Part shown: positions 54,430 to 64,000 of the stretch, one piece after another
Position numbering within the stretch: the stretch's first letter is position 1
How the letters are laid out: each line of letters opens with the position of its first letter
Source of the DNA: Branchiostoma floridae
Taxonomy: Eukaryota > Chordata > Leptocardii > Amphioxiformes > Branchiostomatidae
Assembly: GCF_000003815.2 (NCBI RefSeq)
Contig: NC_049984.1
Location: forward strand, 27,332,100-27,396,099
DNA: 64,000 nucleotides
Direction: 5' to 3'
Notes under the pieces: model-generated
The model's input: only the letters and a program-made list of their open reading frames with translations
Databases searched by the model: none
Told to the model about the DNA's origin: nothing
Position numbers and translations under genes: made by a program

Positions 54430-54730
54430 GTAATCTTGGCTCCCGAACCAAGACGACGGCACAGGGACAGAAAGGAAGACAGGTGGTTGAAGAGTACAAG
54501 TTGTTGTGAGCTGACAGAAACGGGAAGTCTCAGTTCTCTGAAGGACAGAACTTTGCACTAACTTTGAATGCAGTCTCAGCCATGGACATGGTCACAGAAA
54601 CTGAATCGGCCATACATCGGGCCTGTATACTGCAGAAACAGACTGAAGCGCTGTGTGTAGAAGTAGCCACTGCTCTCAGAATGTCCTAACCTCCTACCAA
54701 CAGCATTACTCGGGATGTCATCAAAATGTA
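54430..54730 (+). pseudogene. Penelope-like element fragment e
   Basis: The reverse complement of fragment d with moderate divergence: AAGGACAGAACTTTGCACTAAC, the TCACAGAAACTGAATCGG core, and AACAGCATTACTCGGGATGT match. Together d and e make a palindrome with arms of about 275 bp and a spacer of about 60 bp. Confidence 0.5.
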
Positions 54731-55229
54731 CTCAACACCTTGTCGCTTATCAAGAGATCATGATTCTCTCCGCTGATAATGCTTCAGGTAGACAGAGGGG
54801 ATGGGTGAACATTTCTAGGTTGAACCTAGACCTGAAACTACAATCACAAATCAAGTTACTTCCTGTCATGCCCCCAGCAGTCTGTAGATGAAGTTCTTGT
54901 TTTCACAGAATACAAAGTGTACAATTTTACAGCCATCAAGTATGTTATATCCTATAGATACGCGTAGTTCAGTTTACTAAGAGTTACGTACTGTGTTCTG
55001 ATGGCGTCTGGATTGGACTGTAGGCAGTAGTCGTTAAAAAAATCCTATACATAGTACAAATTGACGTATTTCTTGTATTCCTTCTACACATGTATGAAGG
55101 CTTTTTGTTCTCGATTACTCGTGTATTTTGTGGCTTTTCTAGTACAATACTAGCCACCTTGTCATAGAAAGTCATCTTGTCGAAGAAAACTAAGACCTGT
55201 AATCTTTTTCTGTGATTAACGTTTGAAAA

Positions 55230-55570
55230 TTAATGTCGAGTACAACCTGACCAACATATTGTACACTTTGTTTCCCCAAATGTATCAAGAAATATTATTG
55301 AATAAACAGTTTTAAACCAGGTGTAGTTTTTATTGCTCTCTTCCAACAACCTCAACCTTAAGTGAAATGATACGCACCTCCACCCACACCCTCCATCTGC
55401 AGAAAATGGATGGTCCCTCTCTCTTACCTCCTAAAGTGTGTGAAATGGTTGGTCCATTGGACTCCATTCCTTACCTGAACCTGAGGATCATCAAATGAAT
55501 GTACCCTCTACCTTTGTCCTTCCCTTCCTGGCCCCTCACCTCCATATGAAATGGACGGTCCCTTTGTGGT
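55230..55570. repeat. Inverted counterpart of 49.9-50.2 kb
   Basis: GAATAAACAGTTTTAAACC...TTTTTATTGCTC (about 55300-55342) is the reverse complement of GAGCAATAAAA...CAAACTGTTTATT-type sequence at about 50099-50146. Beyond it, ATGGATGGTCCCTC, GTGAAATGGTTGGTCC and GAAATGGACGGTCCC are reversed units of the G-rich minisatellite. Confidence 0.65.
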
Positions 55571-55799
55571 GAAATCATTTGGTAGTTGTGTAGTGGCTGT
55601 AGAAAGGAAGTCATGTTCGAGAATGGTTAACCTCGGGTTTTGGCGATGGCAAAAATTCAGATCATTTACCAACGTAGTATTACAGTTTGTTCTCAGCAAT
55701 CATTCAAATGAGGTCATTATTTGCATAATTGATATTCATCGATATTCCTATGTTTCACTTCTAGAAAATCTAAGCTCAAACTTTCAAGCTCAGCTGCAG

Positions 55800-56335
55800 T
55801 ATCGTAACCAGTCGCTATGAGGCCCATTATCAAACTTGACCTTTTTGTGACCCCTATCTATCCACAAAATATCACAAGGATCTATCAACAACGTCTCGAG
55901 TTATAATGCTATGATCGAACTTGACCTTTTCTTTTCACAAACGCTACACACTTGCCTAATATAATTGAGATCCATCAACAACATCACGAGTTATCTTGTC
56001 CACAGCCAAGCGCACTAACGTACAAAACCAGTGACAGCACCGTAGGCAAAGTCAGGTATACCATTTTCGCACTTGATGACCTTTCTCTCCAAAACCGCTA
56101 CACACCTAACAAATATCGTGAAGATACACTAGCATCTTCTCGAGTTATGCTGTCCACAAACAGATGCACACAAAAACAAAGGCCGCTGCAGTACCGTAGT
56201 AAAACGCCAGATAAACCATTTTCGACCTTGACTTACCTTTACACACACCTACATAATATCACCAAGTTCCATCTACAACTTCTCCAGTTATATGCTGGTG
56301 ACCTATATACAGACTCAAAACATTAATTATGCAAA
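55800..56335. repeat. Degenerate tandem repeat (GAGTTAT / CTTGACC type)
   Basis: Four or so units of about 110-130 bp share GACCTTTTxxT...CACAAA, ATCTATCAACAACxTCxCGAGTTAT and CCACA. Ends with TATGCAAATGAGGTC. Related to 48138-49060. Confidence 0.55.
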
Positions 56336-57084
56336 TGAGGTCTACAACTGATACACCAACTGTAAAGGTTAAGGTCATTTTAAATTTGCGAAGTTTGATT
56401 TGATTTGATTTGAACGGCCGGAAAATGAACAAATAAACCCACGGCTTAAATTAATATTCTAAGATTCCAAAGTCATACAAATGACAGAACGACAAATTGA
56501 CAGAATGCTTTAGCCAAAAGTCACAGGATTTCAGGTCACGCCTCCATACACCGATTGCATATACAAGTCAAATACAATTCGCATGTGTTCAATTCCTTTC
56601 CATAACGTAATACCTCAAGACGTAAGATGAATATTCTGAAAAGTTCCTGGTAATTACATAAGACCTCATGCAGATGTATGACTGCAAAACACTTTCCGAT
56701 TGGCCAATAGGATCCCACCCACATAGCGGCTGTACCAGGAAATCTTACAAACTCTGAATAGGCCACAACAGGTTAATTTCCTGTTTCTCAGAATAAAAAA
56801 AAATAAATTGCTGATTGCAGAAGAGGAAATGAAACAGAGTAACAGAGGATATAACCTGTATCTAATGGTATACAGTTTAAGGGGACAATATGGTCAGATG
56901 CTAGTTTTCCTCTAGCTTTCTGTTTCAATCATTGGCATCTTGCTGAATTTGCACTAAGAAAAGTCAAAGAACTAGGAAAATAAATAAAAGCGCCAAACCA
57001 ATGAATAAATAAATAAGTCATAAATAATCATCCATCATGCCATTACATAAGCACTTCTTCATCTCACTTATTAGTCTGCCAGTT
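56336..57084. other. No gene seen
   Basis: Includes a GATTT microrepeat (56395-56411) and AATAAATAA-type tails (56980-57016). Confidence 0.5.
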
Positions 57085-57184
57085 NNNNNNNNNNNNNNNN
57101 NNNNNNNNNNNNNNNNNNNNNNNNNNNNNNNNNNNNNNNNNNNNNNNNNNNNNNNNNNNNNNNNNNNNNNNNNNNNNNNNNNNN
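57085..57184. other. Assembly gap, 100 N
   Basis: Placeholder gap of unknown size. Confidence 1.
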
Positions 57185-57360
57185 TGGGCAATTTGCTCAT
57201 TCCGATTCACATAACATGTTGATGGCATCCTTCTGTCTAGCTCCTATATACAGTCCCACCCACCCTGTTGAAGTGTTTAGTACCTCTGTAGGCAAATGTA
57301 CGTTGTGCGTATGCAATGTGGAAATACAACATCTATTTATGTTTTTTTCTGCACCACTGC

Positions 57361-57630
57361 AGCTCCTCAGGAACAGGCTCATAGTGTTGAAAATGATTCA
57401 CCCTGAAGAGAACATGATTGCATCCTGGGTGCTGGAGTCCAATTCATGTCTGACGAGGAATCGGAGGCTAAGGACAAAAACGTGGTGCTACCACGGTGCT
57501 ACCAGGAGGCCCTTGTCATTATGTCTAAGTGGTCTTCTGGTCAGTGCTGTGGGCAGGGCAAGAGTCACAAGGTGAGTCAGACGATCTTCAGGCCATTGAA
57601 TGCAGCAGAAGGGGAAGCATACAGCCAGTA
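57361..57630 (+). other. Exon-like frame with FMSDEES
   Basis: After a CTGCAG acceptor the frame reads LGAGVQFMSDEESEAKDKNV, then RCYQEALVIMSKW, and runs to TAG 57629. A YMSDEExD segment near the C-terminus is something I recall from transposon-linked invertebrate proteins, but the rest does not help. The competing frame (57216-57575) is Arg/Ser-rich. Confidence 0.3.
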
Positions 57631-58049
57631 GCCATGTGAACTTTTTCACCAAGTTAATTAATACTGACATTTTATCTGTCAGTAAGATATTGCAAGGTCT
57701 GCTGCCGACATTGTGATGAGAACAAGTTTTTGTTGTATTCAAAACCTATTCGGCCATATTCCTAATTTTCAAAATATCTTTGTCCTGAGAATTGTATTTT
57801 TTCCATCAAGGAAATTCTGGTTTGATTTAGTTTGGTAAGGAATTAGAGTTAATGCAGATCAGGTTATTGCTTCCAACCTGCATGGCAGCTATGGTGTAAC
57901 ATATTCCTATGATGTAACATGTTTGACTATGACTGAAAGACTGTGACACATGTATGGCCAGAAATTCACATTGTAGGCCCTGTGCAGATGTATACAATAC
58001 GCCCAGAATTAATCTTGTTTTCAGAAAAATGCTACCAGTCAGTGCTCAA

Positions 58050-58400
58050 GTAACAGTCAGGCAGGCAAAGGATGACTTGATGGGGATTTCAGAGTACTGA
58101 AGAAGGAGAAAGGTGACTGAATAGGAAGCGAGAGAACAGAGGGAGGTGCTGGCGAAAAAGATCGCTGAACTCCAGAAAACGAAGAGGATCGAGGTGCCAG
58201 CTAAGTTGGCGAAAGAACAGAATGTCATGGCAGGGAGCAGTGGGCCTCCGGTACAGCTGGATACCTGGGTTGCCATCTGGTATGGAGGTGGGGGTCCGGG
58301 CCCAATGCTCCAGGGGTAAGGTACCCAGGCCGAGTGGTGAAGGTATTGTCTGGGGGGAAATTGAAGGTAGACTTCATCCACCCTGACCCTCATCCACGGT
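58050..58400 (+). other. Coiled-coil and VDFIHP exon scraps
   Basis: REVLAKKIAELQKTKRIEVP (helical) then WVAIWYGG, and in a different frame GRVVKVLSGGKLKVDFIHPD ending TAG at about 58400. A YPGxVxxVxxGxxxVxFMHP segment is typical of the C-terminal region of C48-plus-finger transposon proteins. Suggestive only. Confidence 0.3.
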
Positions 58401-58621
58401 AGACTGCCAGTATGTAACTCCTCATGTTAAGTACATTCAGAAAGCCCTGCCGGTGTTTGGCATTTTTTTCTGTACAGAAATATAGCAGAAAAAACAAAAA
58501 TATTGCTATGAGGGCATTCATGGTAAATGCATGACTGTTTCATGGTGTTTCTATGCAATCTTAATAATCCCAGGAGAGAGAACAACCCTGGTATACCAGT
58601 GTCCTTAACACATAACAATCT

Positions 58622-58945
58622 TTGAAATCTTTTAGTTTGTCTATACAGTTGATTGCTGGGATAATCAAAGATGCTTGGGATGATAAGAAGTTTGTTAGAA
58701 AGAAGCGCAGGGGTCATGTTCTTCCATCACCACTGCACATCCCATTTGACAGAATAGTCCCGGATGTGCTACATACGGTAAATATTGAGGAATTGTGCAA
58801 ACAGATCTTTTATTTGAACATTTGTGACAAAACACTTTTATCTTTTTTCCTACTGAGACCAAGCCAACACCTTGTCCAGCACCCGCCAACGCATTACCTT
58901 TAAAAAGTGGATAGAGAACAAGTCCAACGGCAATATTTTCAACGT
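58622..58945 (+). pseudogene. IPFDxxVPDxLH-type family fragment
   Basis: Exon 1 (about 58634-58778) reads AGIIKDAWDDKKFVRKKRRG, then PLHIPFDRIVPDVLH, to a GGTAAAT donor. A further piece at about 58870-58945 gives RQRITFKKWIENKSNGNIFN and a GTAAGT donor. I recall the xxIPFxxVVxDxLHLxLR motif in an uncharacterised multicopy family of cnidarians and amphioxus. Function unknown. Confidence 0.4.
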
Positions 58946-58984
58946 AAGTATTTTTCCTAGTAAGTACATGTTTTACTAACGCCG

Positions 58985-59062
58985 ACCTTCGATACCTTTG
59001 TAGTAGTACTAGTAGTAGTTACTGCCGATATCTATCATCAAATTACCAGTAATAAAAACCTT
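58985..59062. repeat. 78-bp dispersed repeat, copy 1
   Basis: ACCTTCGATACCTTTGTAG, then TACTAGTAGTAGTTACTGCC and CAGTAATAAAAACCTT. It repeats at 63712-63786, differing by a 3-bp indel and one substitution. Confidence 0.85.
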
Positions 59063-59293
59063 GGTCTTGGTGTATTTATCCACCTTTCATTGGTAGTCTG
59101 GCATGTCCTCCACAGGGATGGCCGTGAATTACTTATCCACCTCCCACTCAACAACTGCCCAAGTTTTAGCCAGGGCTATGCGTACACTGAACTTTCAAGA
59201 TTTGGACCAAAAAAATCGCAACGTCAATCGTATCAAAGCTGGATGTGAAAGAATGACGCGACTGGAGTAGGCGGACACTGTCGTCATCATGAC

Positions 59294-59357
59294 TGATGTA
59301 TAGTACCTACCAACCAATCGCATGATGTATAGTACCTACCAACCAATCGCATGATGT
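59294..59357. repeat. 29-bp tandem duplication
   Basis: TGATGTATAGTACCTACCAA and CCAATCGCA, twice exactly, followed by TGATGT. Confidence 0.9.
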
Positions 59358-59437
59358 CGTTTTTATCCTTAAACAGTCTCTACAATCTTGCCCACTGCAA
59401 TCTTGACAACTTTTCAATACATACCACTCGTTCACTT

Positions 59438-59788
59438 TTAGTGGATGCAATCTTGCCCACTGCTACCAGTGATCTCTAACAGAAATCTTTCAGAAGGGAT
59501 CGTGCCACTGTATGAAACCCCTCCAACTACAATAAGCTCTGATGAGGCCACCACATATGCAGCTGAGTGGTAGGCACGGGGAGTCACTTTGGGGAGAGGT
59601 AGTGTTGTCCAGGTGTTGGTTGCATGATGTAGGCTGTAAAATCGTCTGAGCAAAGGACATAAACCGTCTTTGTCTCTGAGGCATCTCCAACCCGCCAAAA
59701 AGGATGGCAAGTGTTTCTTAGACAGAGACGAGGGTGTGTGCAGTGCGAGGCATTGGTGTTGTTCCCTGCTGCATCTCATAATATACAT
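59438..59788 (-). pseudogene. Kelch-repeat fragment
   Basis: A 116-codon antisense frame. Its middle reads FYSLHHATNTWTTLPLPKVT, then PRAYHSAAYVVASSELIVVG and GVSYSGTIPSERFLL. The landmarks xNTWxxLPxP, PRxxHSAxxV, ELxVxGGxxxxG belong to one kelch blade plus the start of the next. Kelch propellers are protein-binding folds. No BTB, F-box or other partner domain is seen. The N-terminal 50 residues are not kelch-like, so the exon probably starts at about 59640. Confidence 0.55.
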
Positions 59789-59799
59789 ATATTATAATA

Positions 59800-60887
59800 T
59801 AATAATTATAGTATAATTTACCTATAATAGCCTCGACCTTGTTTGCGTCAAGTCCAGGAGCCCCAACCTATTCTTCACTGAGCTCTGTACGCCATCGTCT
59901 CTGTTGTAAAGACATCATTGCAGATACTTCTCGCCTTATCCAACAGTTATTTCCCGGGAAGGAGCTGCTTGGTTGAGGCGAGGATCGAACAAAAACATGA
60001 GTTCTGCTGCTGTACTCATCTCTCCTTTTTACTTTTTATTGGTATTTTTCACAGTTCCCACCCTCGACAGTCGGGCCTCAAGCGGTTACCATCGTTGGTT
60101 AACCGCAATCAGGTGATAGCAACAACTGGTTCAAGGAGAAACATCATATTACAAGAGACCCCCCCCCCCGCAATCCCCCTTGCACATAGTATTAAAACGC
60201 AGGTGCAGCAGTTATGAATTTTTTTTTCATCAAGAGAGCAGACATCAATGAGGCTAGCCCAAACATCTACAAATATGTCCTGAGCAGTACTGCCCAACCC
60301 CGGAAATACTGCCCACACAGGTGGGAGGGAGAGAAGTGGTATTACTGGGGGACCAACACGTATAGTTTATTCAAATAATGGCAGATACAGCATTTTGTAC
60401 CACTTAATTGTACAATTTCCACACAATGCTTAAAGACTCTGGTCATGATGCAACATCTTCTTTGTACATATATCACTTCCTTGAGCTCTCAATAACAGTG
60501 AAAAACTACATTTGCGTGATATTTCAAGTAAAAGAAGCAAAAGAGAAAAGCACAATATGTCAAAAACTTGCATGTAATCGCACCCCAACCAAATACAATT
60601 GACAATCTAAGGGTAAAATAGTGTTAGGGTTAAATGTACAGTAACAGCTTTCCCTTGCAGTACACATGGTTGTATTAAGCAATGAAGCTTTTAAAATTCC
60701 AAGAAATTAGGTTTCAGTTTACTTGGTATCAGTTTACATATAAATGTCAGGTCTAAGAATTGATCACTCGTTGTAAGTGCTGTTGTAGGTTTTCGTTCAC
60801 TGGCGGGGCAGGCCCACGGCAAACTTATGAAAACTCTGCCTCAGTATGGGCCTGTTTTTGACTGGCAGGAAAGCCCTGCCAGCAGCG
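59800..60887 (+). other. No gene seen
   Basis: Contains an ATATTATAATATAATAATTA-type tract (59785-59810) and a C homopolymer (60161-60169). The short frames are compositional. Confidence 0.45.
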
Positions 60888-60899
60888 ATGATGGAGCAG

Positions 60900-61051
60900 T
60901 TCTCTCTGGACCGGAATCTCAGCCGATGAACCCTTGGCTTCTCGTCAGCTGCCGGGGGAACTTTACGGATGGGAGGTCATCCTCGGTGTACCTCTCGTTC
61001 AGTGTCCAGTAGTAGAATGACAGGTTGCTATCCATTCGCTCCCTGAATTGC
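60900..61051 (-). other. Antisense exon-like frame
   Basis: On minus, after CTCTGCAG, the frame reads QFRERMDSNLSFYYWTLNER, YTEDDLPSVKFPRQLTRSQG, then a stop at about 60922. Codon choice looks gene-like; family unknown. It could belong with the antisense exon at 62213-62627. Confidence 0.35.
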
Positions 61052-62029
61052 CTGCAGAGACAAATAGATACAGTCAACGCCTGACTACAGGCACTTGAAT
61101 GTAGAAGACAGTAATATGTAAATGATAAGTGTAATACATTGTAGTACTTTTACTAAGTCATGGGATTCGGGTAGACATGGTTTTTATTTTGACATAATCA
61201 TGTCGTTGACCAATCAGTCTCTCATTCCATCATCCTGGTACCGAGTCGCTACATCATTACTGATAGCAGCTTTGACAGCTGCGAGTCTGTTGTCATTGAA
61301 ACTTGGATATAAGTTGAAAGTCTACGAAAGGCCACTTCCATGGCCGGAATCATATCTAAAAGATAAAACTTACATACACATATACATTTGATGTAGCAGC
61401 CATTTAGAAAAGAACGACAAAGACACTATCAATAGAGTTTCAGTTTCTTTTATTAAATAATAATAACAACAATGTTACTACCACAGTGAACCCATTAAAG
61501 CTCTTAAACGCTTACTTAAAGAATCAACTATCCCTTAATTATCTTGTAAAAAAACTCAATATAACACTTATATATGTTAGTGTACAGCAGCTACATTAGA
61601 AAGTAAGTTTGTAGAAAGTTATTCTATGTCTCTGTGACACTATTTTTTAGTCAATATATTGTATAAAGATAAATGCAGGTCTCTGTACAATGGAGGCACG
61701 GCATTAAGATTCATCGGTGAAGTAGAGTAATTACATCAGAACATAATGAAAAATACAGCGATACAAAAGTACACAATCAATACACCTACTTCCAGCACTT
61801 GAAAAATCAATGTACAAAATTACACAATAAATCTACTAACATCCGACACATTTCATGTAGGTCTGAGGTCTACGAATTCTCGTTTGTTTTGTTTTTAGTA
61901 TTTTTGCCTTTTTTCTTTACATATAAGCAGATGGGGTGTAGGGGACTTTCTGCACTCGTGGCCTTGTTTGGGAGGTTCTAGTAGCTGATTGTTTTTTCTG
62001 CGATTGGCTGTGGGCATCGGATCTATATC

Positions 62030-62420
62030 CTTGCAGACGCGGTCGCCCGGTGGTGATGGGATGGGTGTGATGCGCGAGGTCTGCTGCTCTCTCTGTGCGG
62101 TAGGTTTGTACGGTAACCGGCGGCAGTCATCACGTAGCTGACGGCCCGGCTCGCCCAGGCGCGGTCGCCCGGTGGCGGGTCTGGTATGCTGCCTTCTTTG
62201 CTCGGCAAGGCTTTAGACTGGGCAGCGGCGATCCTCACGGGTACGAGGTTGAAGCGACTCGCTTAGACGCAGTCGCCCGATGGTGGATGTGGTCTGCTGC
62301 TCTCTCTGCCCGGCAAGGCTGTAGACTGGGCAGCGGCGATCCTCACGAGGTTGAAGCGGCTCGCCAGGACGCAGTGGCCCGGTGGTGGGGGTAGTCTGCT
62401 GCCCTCTCTGTACGCCAGGG
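62030..62420. repeat. 102-122-bp tandem repeat, about 3.5 units
   Basis: GGTCGCCCGGTGGTG-like boundaries at 62041, 62163, 62271 and 62373. Each unit contains CTGCTGCTCTCTCTG and GGGCAGCGGCGATCCTCACG. It forms the 3' part of the antisense exon. Confidence 0.8.
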
Positions 62421-62627
62421 CCGTCGCTGTGTTGTCTCTCCTCATCTTCAGAGACCGAACTTTGGTGACCATCTTCATCTTCGCTGCTACCCTCATTTTC
62501 CGAACTCTCGCTCTGGCGGCTGTCGTGGTCTTCATGGCTGTCGAGTTGCTTGGGTTGTCCGCCACGGTAAAACGTGTCAGTGATGGCGGCCCTTACAACG
62601 CACTGTAATTTGAAGTTGAATTCTTCT
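62213..62627 (-). other. Antisense acidic exon with Arg/Pro repeats
   Basis: On minus, after TTTTCAG at 62628, the frame reads EEFNFKLQCVVRAAITDTFY, RGGQPKQLDSHEDHDS, an acidic Ser/Glu tract (SESSENEGSSEDEDG), then units ending in REDRRCPV that are encoded by the tandem repeat. It stops at 62213. A further antisense exon candidate is 62903-62956 (REERRRQF-like, GTGAGT donor). Function unknown. Confidence 0.4.
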
Positions 62628-63375
62628 GAAAATGGAAACATTGCAAAGAATGGTTTAGGAGCATTTACATACAAGGCTAAGAGCTGAGGTCTATACAATA
62701 GCAAACAAAAAATACCCGAGTGAGTAAAAAATTCAACGACAATTTTCTCACTCTTTGTGCGGTGATAAGCAGTGTGTTGGTCAAACTTACAAAAGTTACG
62801 CCTTCCTTAATTACTCCCGGAGAGACCCCACTCTTTACATCATCATCTTCTCATTACTACTAGCCCGTGTTATTATAAACACCAAGTGCACTCACGCGAA
62901 ACTCCAAATCTTGACCATCCCTTGTGGCCGTAAACTGGCGACGCCGTTCCCTGCAAAGTAGTTTTGTTACGATGGACTCCATGAATACGTAGTAATATAT
63001 CAAAGATAAACTGGTAATGATTAAGATCATCCAGTCATGATTTGATAAATTGACCCGGACTGCTTTCGCAACCTCTTGTCTACTTACGCTCCCGTAACAG
63101 TCGCAGTAAGAATTGGAGCGAACAAGGTATGCAGGTTACAGCTGCGAAACAATGTTAGTGATACGTATGTAACTTAAGGATACAGACGTGCCCCTTTCGC
63201 TGAACATTTCTGCATGCATAATTCAAGCCAATGAGTCTTTCACCTTGATCACATGATATGGAGACAGTTCAGAAGAAAAGAGTGAAATAGCTCGAAGTTC
63301 AACTTCGAGCGTACACTCAATTCGTGGCGCACGCCATCAAGCCAGAGGGCTAACTTGATTTTGCGTCACTAAGAG

Positions 63376-63720
63376 GGAGATGCAAAACGAGAGGTGGCCT
63401 GCGTCACACCGAGTGAGAAAACGGACGTGGATTCCCTCATCCGCGTGTTGCGGGTGGCATATTGGGACCCCGCGGCTAGTACCACCTTGCTGGCTAAATT
63501 CTATAGACGGGAGAAGAGGCCGGACGAGACCTACCGAGGATACGGTCTTGCCTTGCAGGAGCTGCTGAGGCGGGTCGAGAGGTGATGACCAGGTAGTGTG
63601 CAGGACCAGGACCGGGACCGGGCTATGCGCGACCGGTTCATTAACGGCTTGCGTGAAAGGGCACTCACGCAGCAGCTGAAGGCGTACGCGAGGCATCAAT
63701 TATCCCAATCAACCTTCGAT
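63376..63720 (+). pseudogene. Ty3/Gypsy gag fragment
   Basis: The frame reads DSLIRVLRVAYWDPAASTTL, LAKFYRREKRPDETYRGYGL, ALQELLRRVER, with tandem stops at 63583-63588. It resumes with RAMRDRFINGLRERALTQQL. Gypsy gags show F-x-xRxQxxxETxxxFAxxLxxLxxR followed by RDxFIxGLxxxxLxxxL. The end runs into the 75-bp dispersed repeat. No zinc knuckle or pol follows. Confidence 0.6.
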
Positions 63721-63786
63721 ACCTTTGTAGTACTAGTAGTAGTTACTGCCGATATCTATCATCCAATTACCAGTAATAAAAACCTT
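63712..63786. repeat. 75-bp dispersed repeat, copy 2
   Basis: Partner of 58985-59062. Confidence 0.85.
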
Positions 63787-63824
63787 CAGATGTAATTGAA
63801 ATTCATACCCGTTTTACAACATCA

Positions 63825-64000
63825 ATGTTTTCTCATTTAAAGAAATTCGCTCGTGAAGCATGGGATGTCGTCTCCAACAAAAAACTGCTCACCGGAGCGA
63901 TCGCTGACCGCTTGCTGATCAAAGAAACTGTCAGAAGAGTATTACCGCTGTTGCCAGTGATAGATGGCCACCGTGCAAGGCAACTGGCATGCAAGAAAAT
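63825..64000 (+). CDS. Open frame running off the right edge
   Basis: From ATG 63825: MFSHLKKFAREAWDVVSNKK, LLTGAIADRLLIKETVRRVL, DGHRARQLACKK, still open at 64000. It is balanced in charge and helical in character, so it may be a real exon start. Family unknown. Confidence 0.3.
   Translation, partial: MFSHLKKFAREAWDVVSNKKLLTGAIADRLLIKETVRRVLPLLPVIDGHRARQLACKK

Noticed and set aside
50300-54800. Possible hammerhead ribozymes, known in some Penelope-like elements
   Set aside because: I found CTGATGA (for example near 50352 and 53341) but no matching GAAA core with stems.

Overview
This window looks like draft nuclear genome from an invertebrate deuterostome, most likely an amphioxus (Branchiostoma). 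That is an inference. The DNA is intron-rich eukaryotic sequence with GT/AG exon boundaries, four assembly gaps (two of them exactly 100 N), and a mix of transposable-element families that I associate with amphioxus, cnidarian and other marine invertebrate genomes. I see no operons, no rRNA or convincing tRNA gene, no CRISPR array and no intact host gene. Almost every recognisable coding stretch is a broken piece of a mobile-element gene, or of a multicopy gene family that usually travels with such elements.

Layout. 0.4-7.4 kb: decayed fragments (LEDHV-type family, hAT dimerisation domain, MULE-like transposase, Gypsy gag, Myb/SANT-like plus hAT core) with a 48-bp tandem repeat. 8-15 kb: HECT and OTU domain relics, a clean 1.25-kb non-autonomous hAT element, a duplicated micro-exon, and a Cys-rich family relic. 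15.7-25.4 kb: Gypsy RT, RNase H, a chromodomain/AT-hook ORF, a DUF6589-like pseudogene with a small hAT MITE in its intron, and a C48 (Ulp1-like) protease with a PHD-like finger. 26-34.3 kb: integrase-like, RGG and charged exons, a nearly identical A-B-B'-A' duplication, an En/Spm-type DUF4218 relic, a minisatellite split by a TTAA-flanked foldback MITE, a gap, and a Harbinger-like HTH. 35.5-38.7 kb: retropepsin-like piece, a two-exon open gene, and Bel/Pao pol. 41.5-46.2 kb: the best-preserved autonomous element, a PIF/Harbinger transposon with a MADF gene (+) and a spliced transposase gene (-) pointing at each other. 46.4-56.3 kb: MITEs, minisatellites, and a palindromic Penelope-like region bounded by inverted G-rich minisatellites. 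57-64 kb: exon fragments, a kelch fragment (-), an acidic repeat-bearing exon (-), and Gypsy gag.

Five insertions can be dated relative to their surroundings or checked by target-site duplications: hAT at 8791-10044 (8 bp), hAT at 21792-22156 (8 bp), the hairpin at 46792-46963 (8 bp), the foldback at 32317-32673 (TTAA), and the paired 141-bp MITEs (no duplication seen). The Harbinger genes were once a working two-gene system: the MADF protein would bind DNA and help import, and the transposase would cut. All three acidic catalytic motifs are still readable, but frameshifts and a nonsense codon disable the gene. No wholly new molecular system is proven here. The least ordinary items are the clustered ubiquitin/SUMO-type enzyme relics at 8-25 kb, the Penelope palindrome, and the A-B-B'-A' block.
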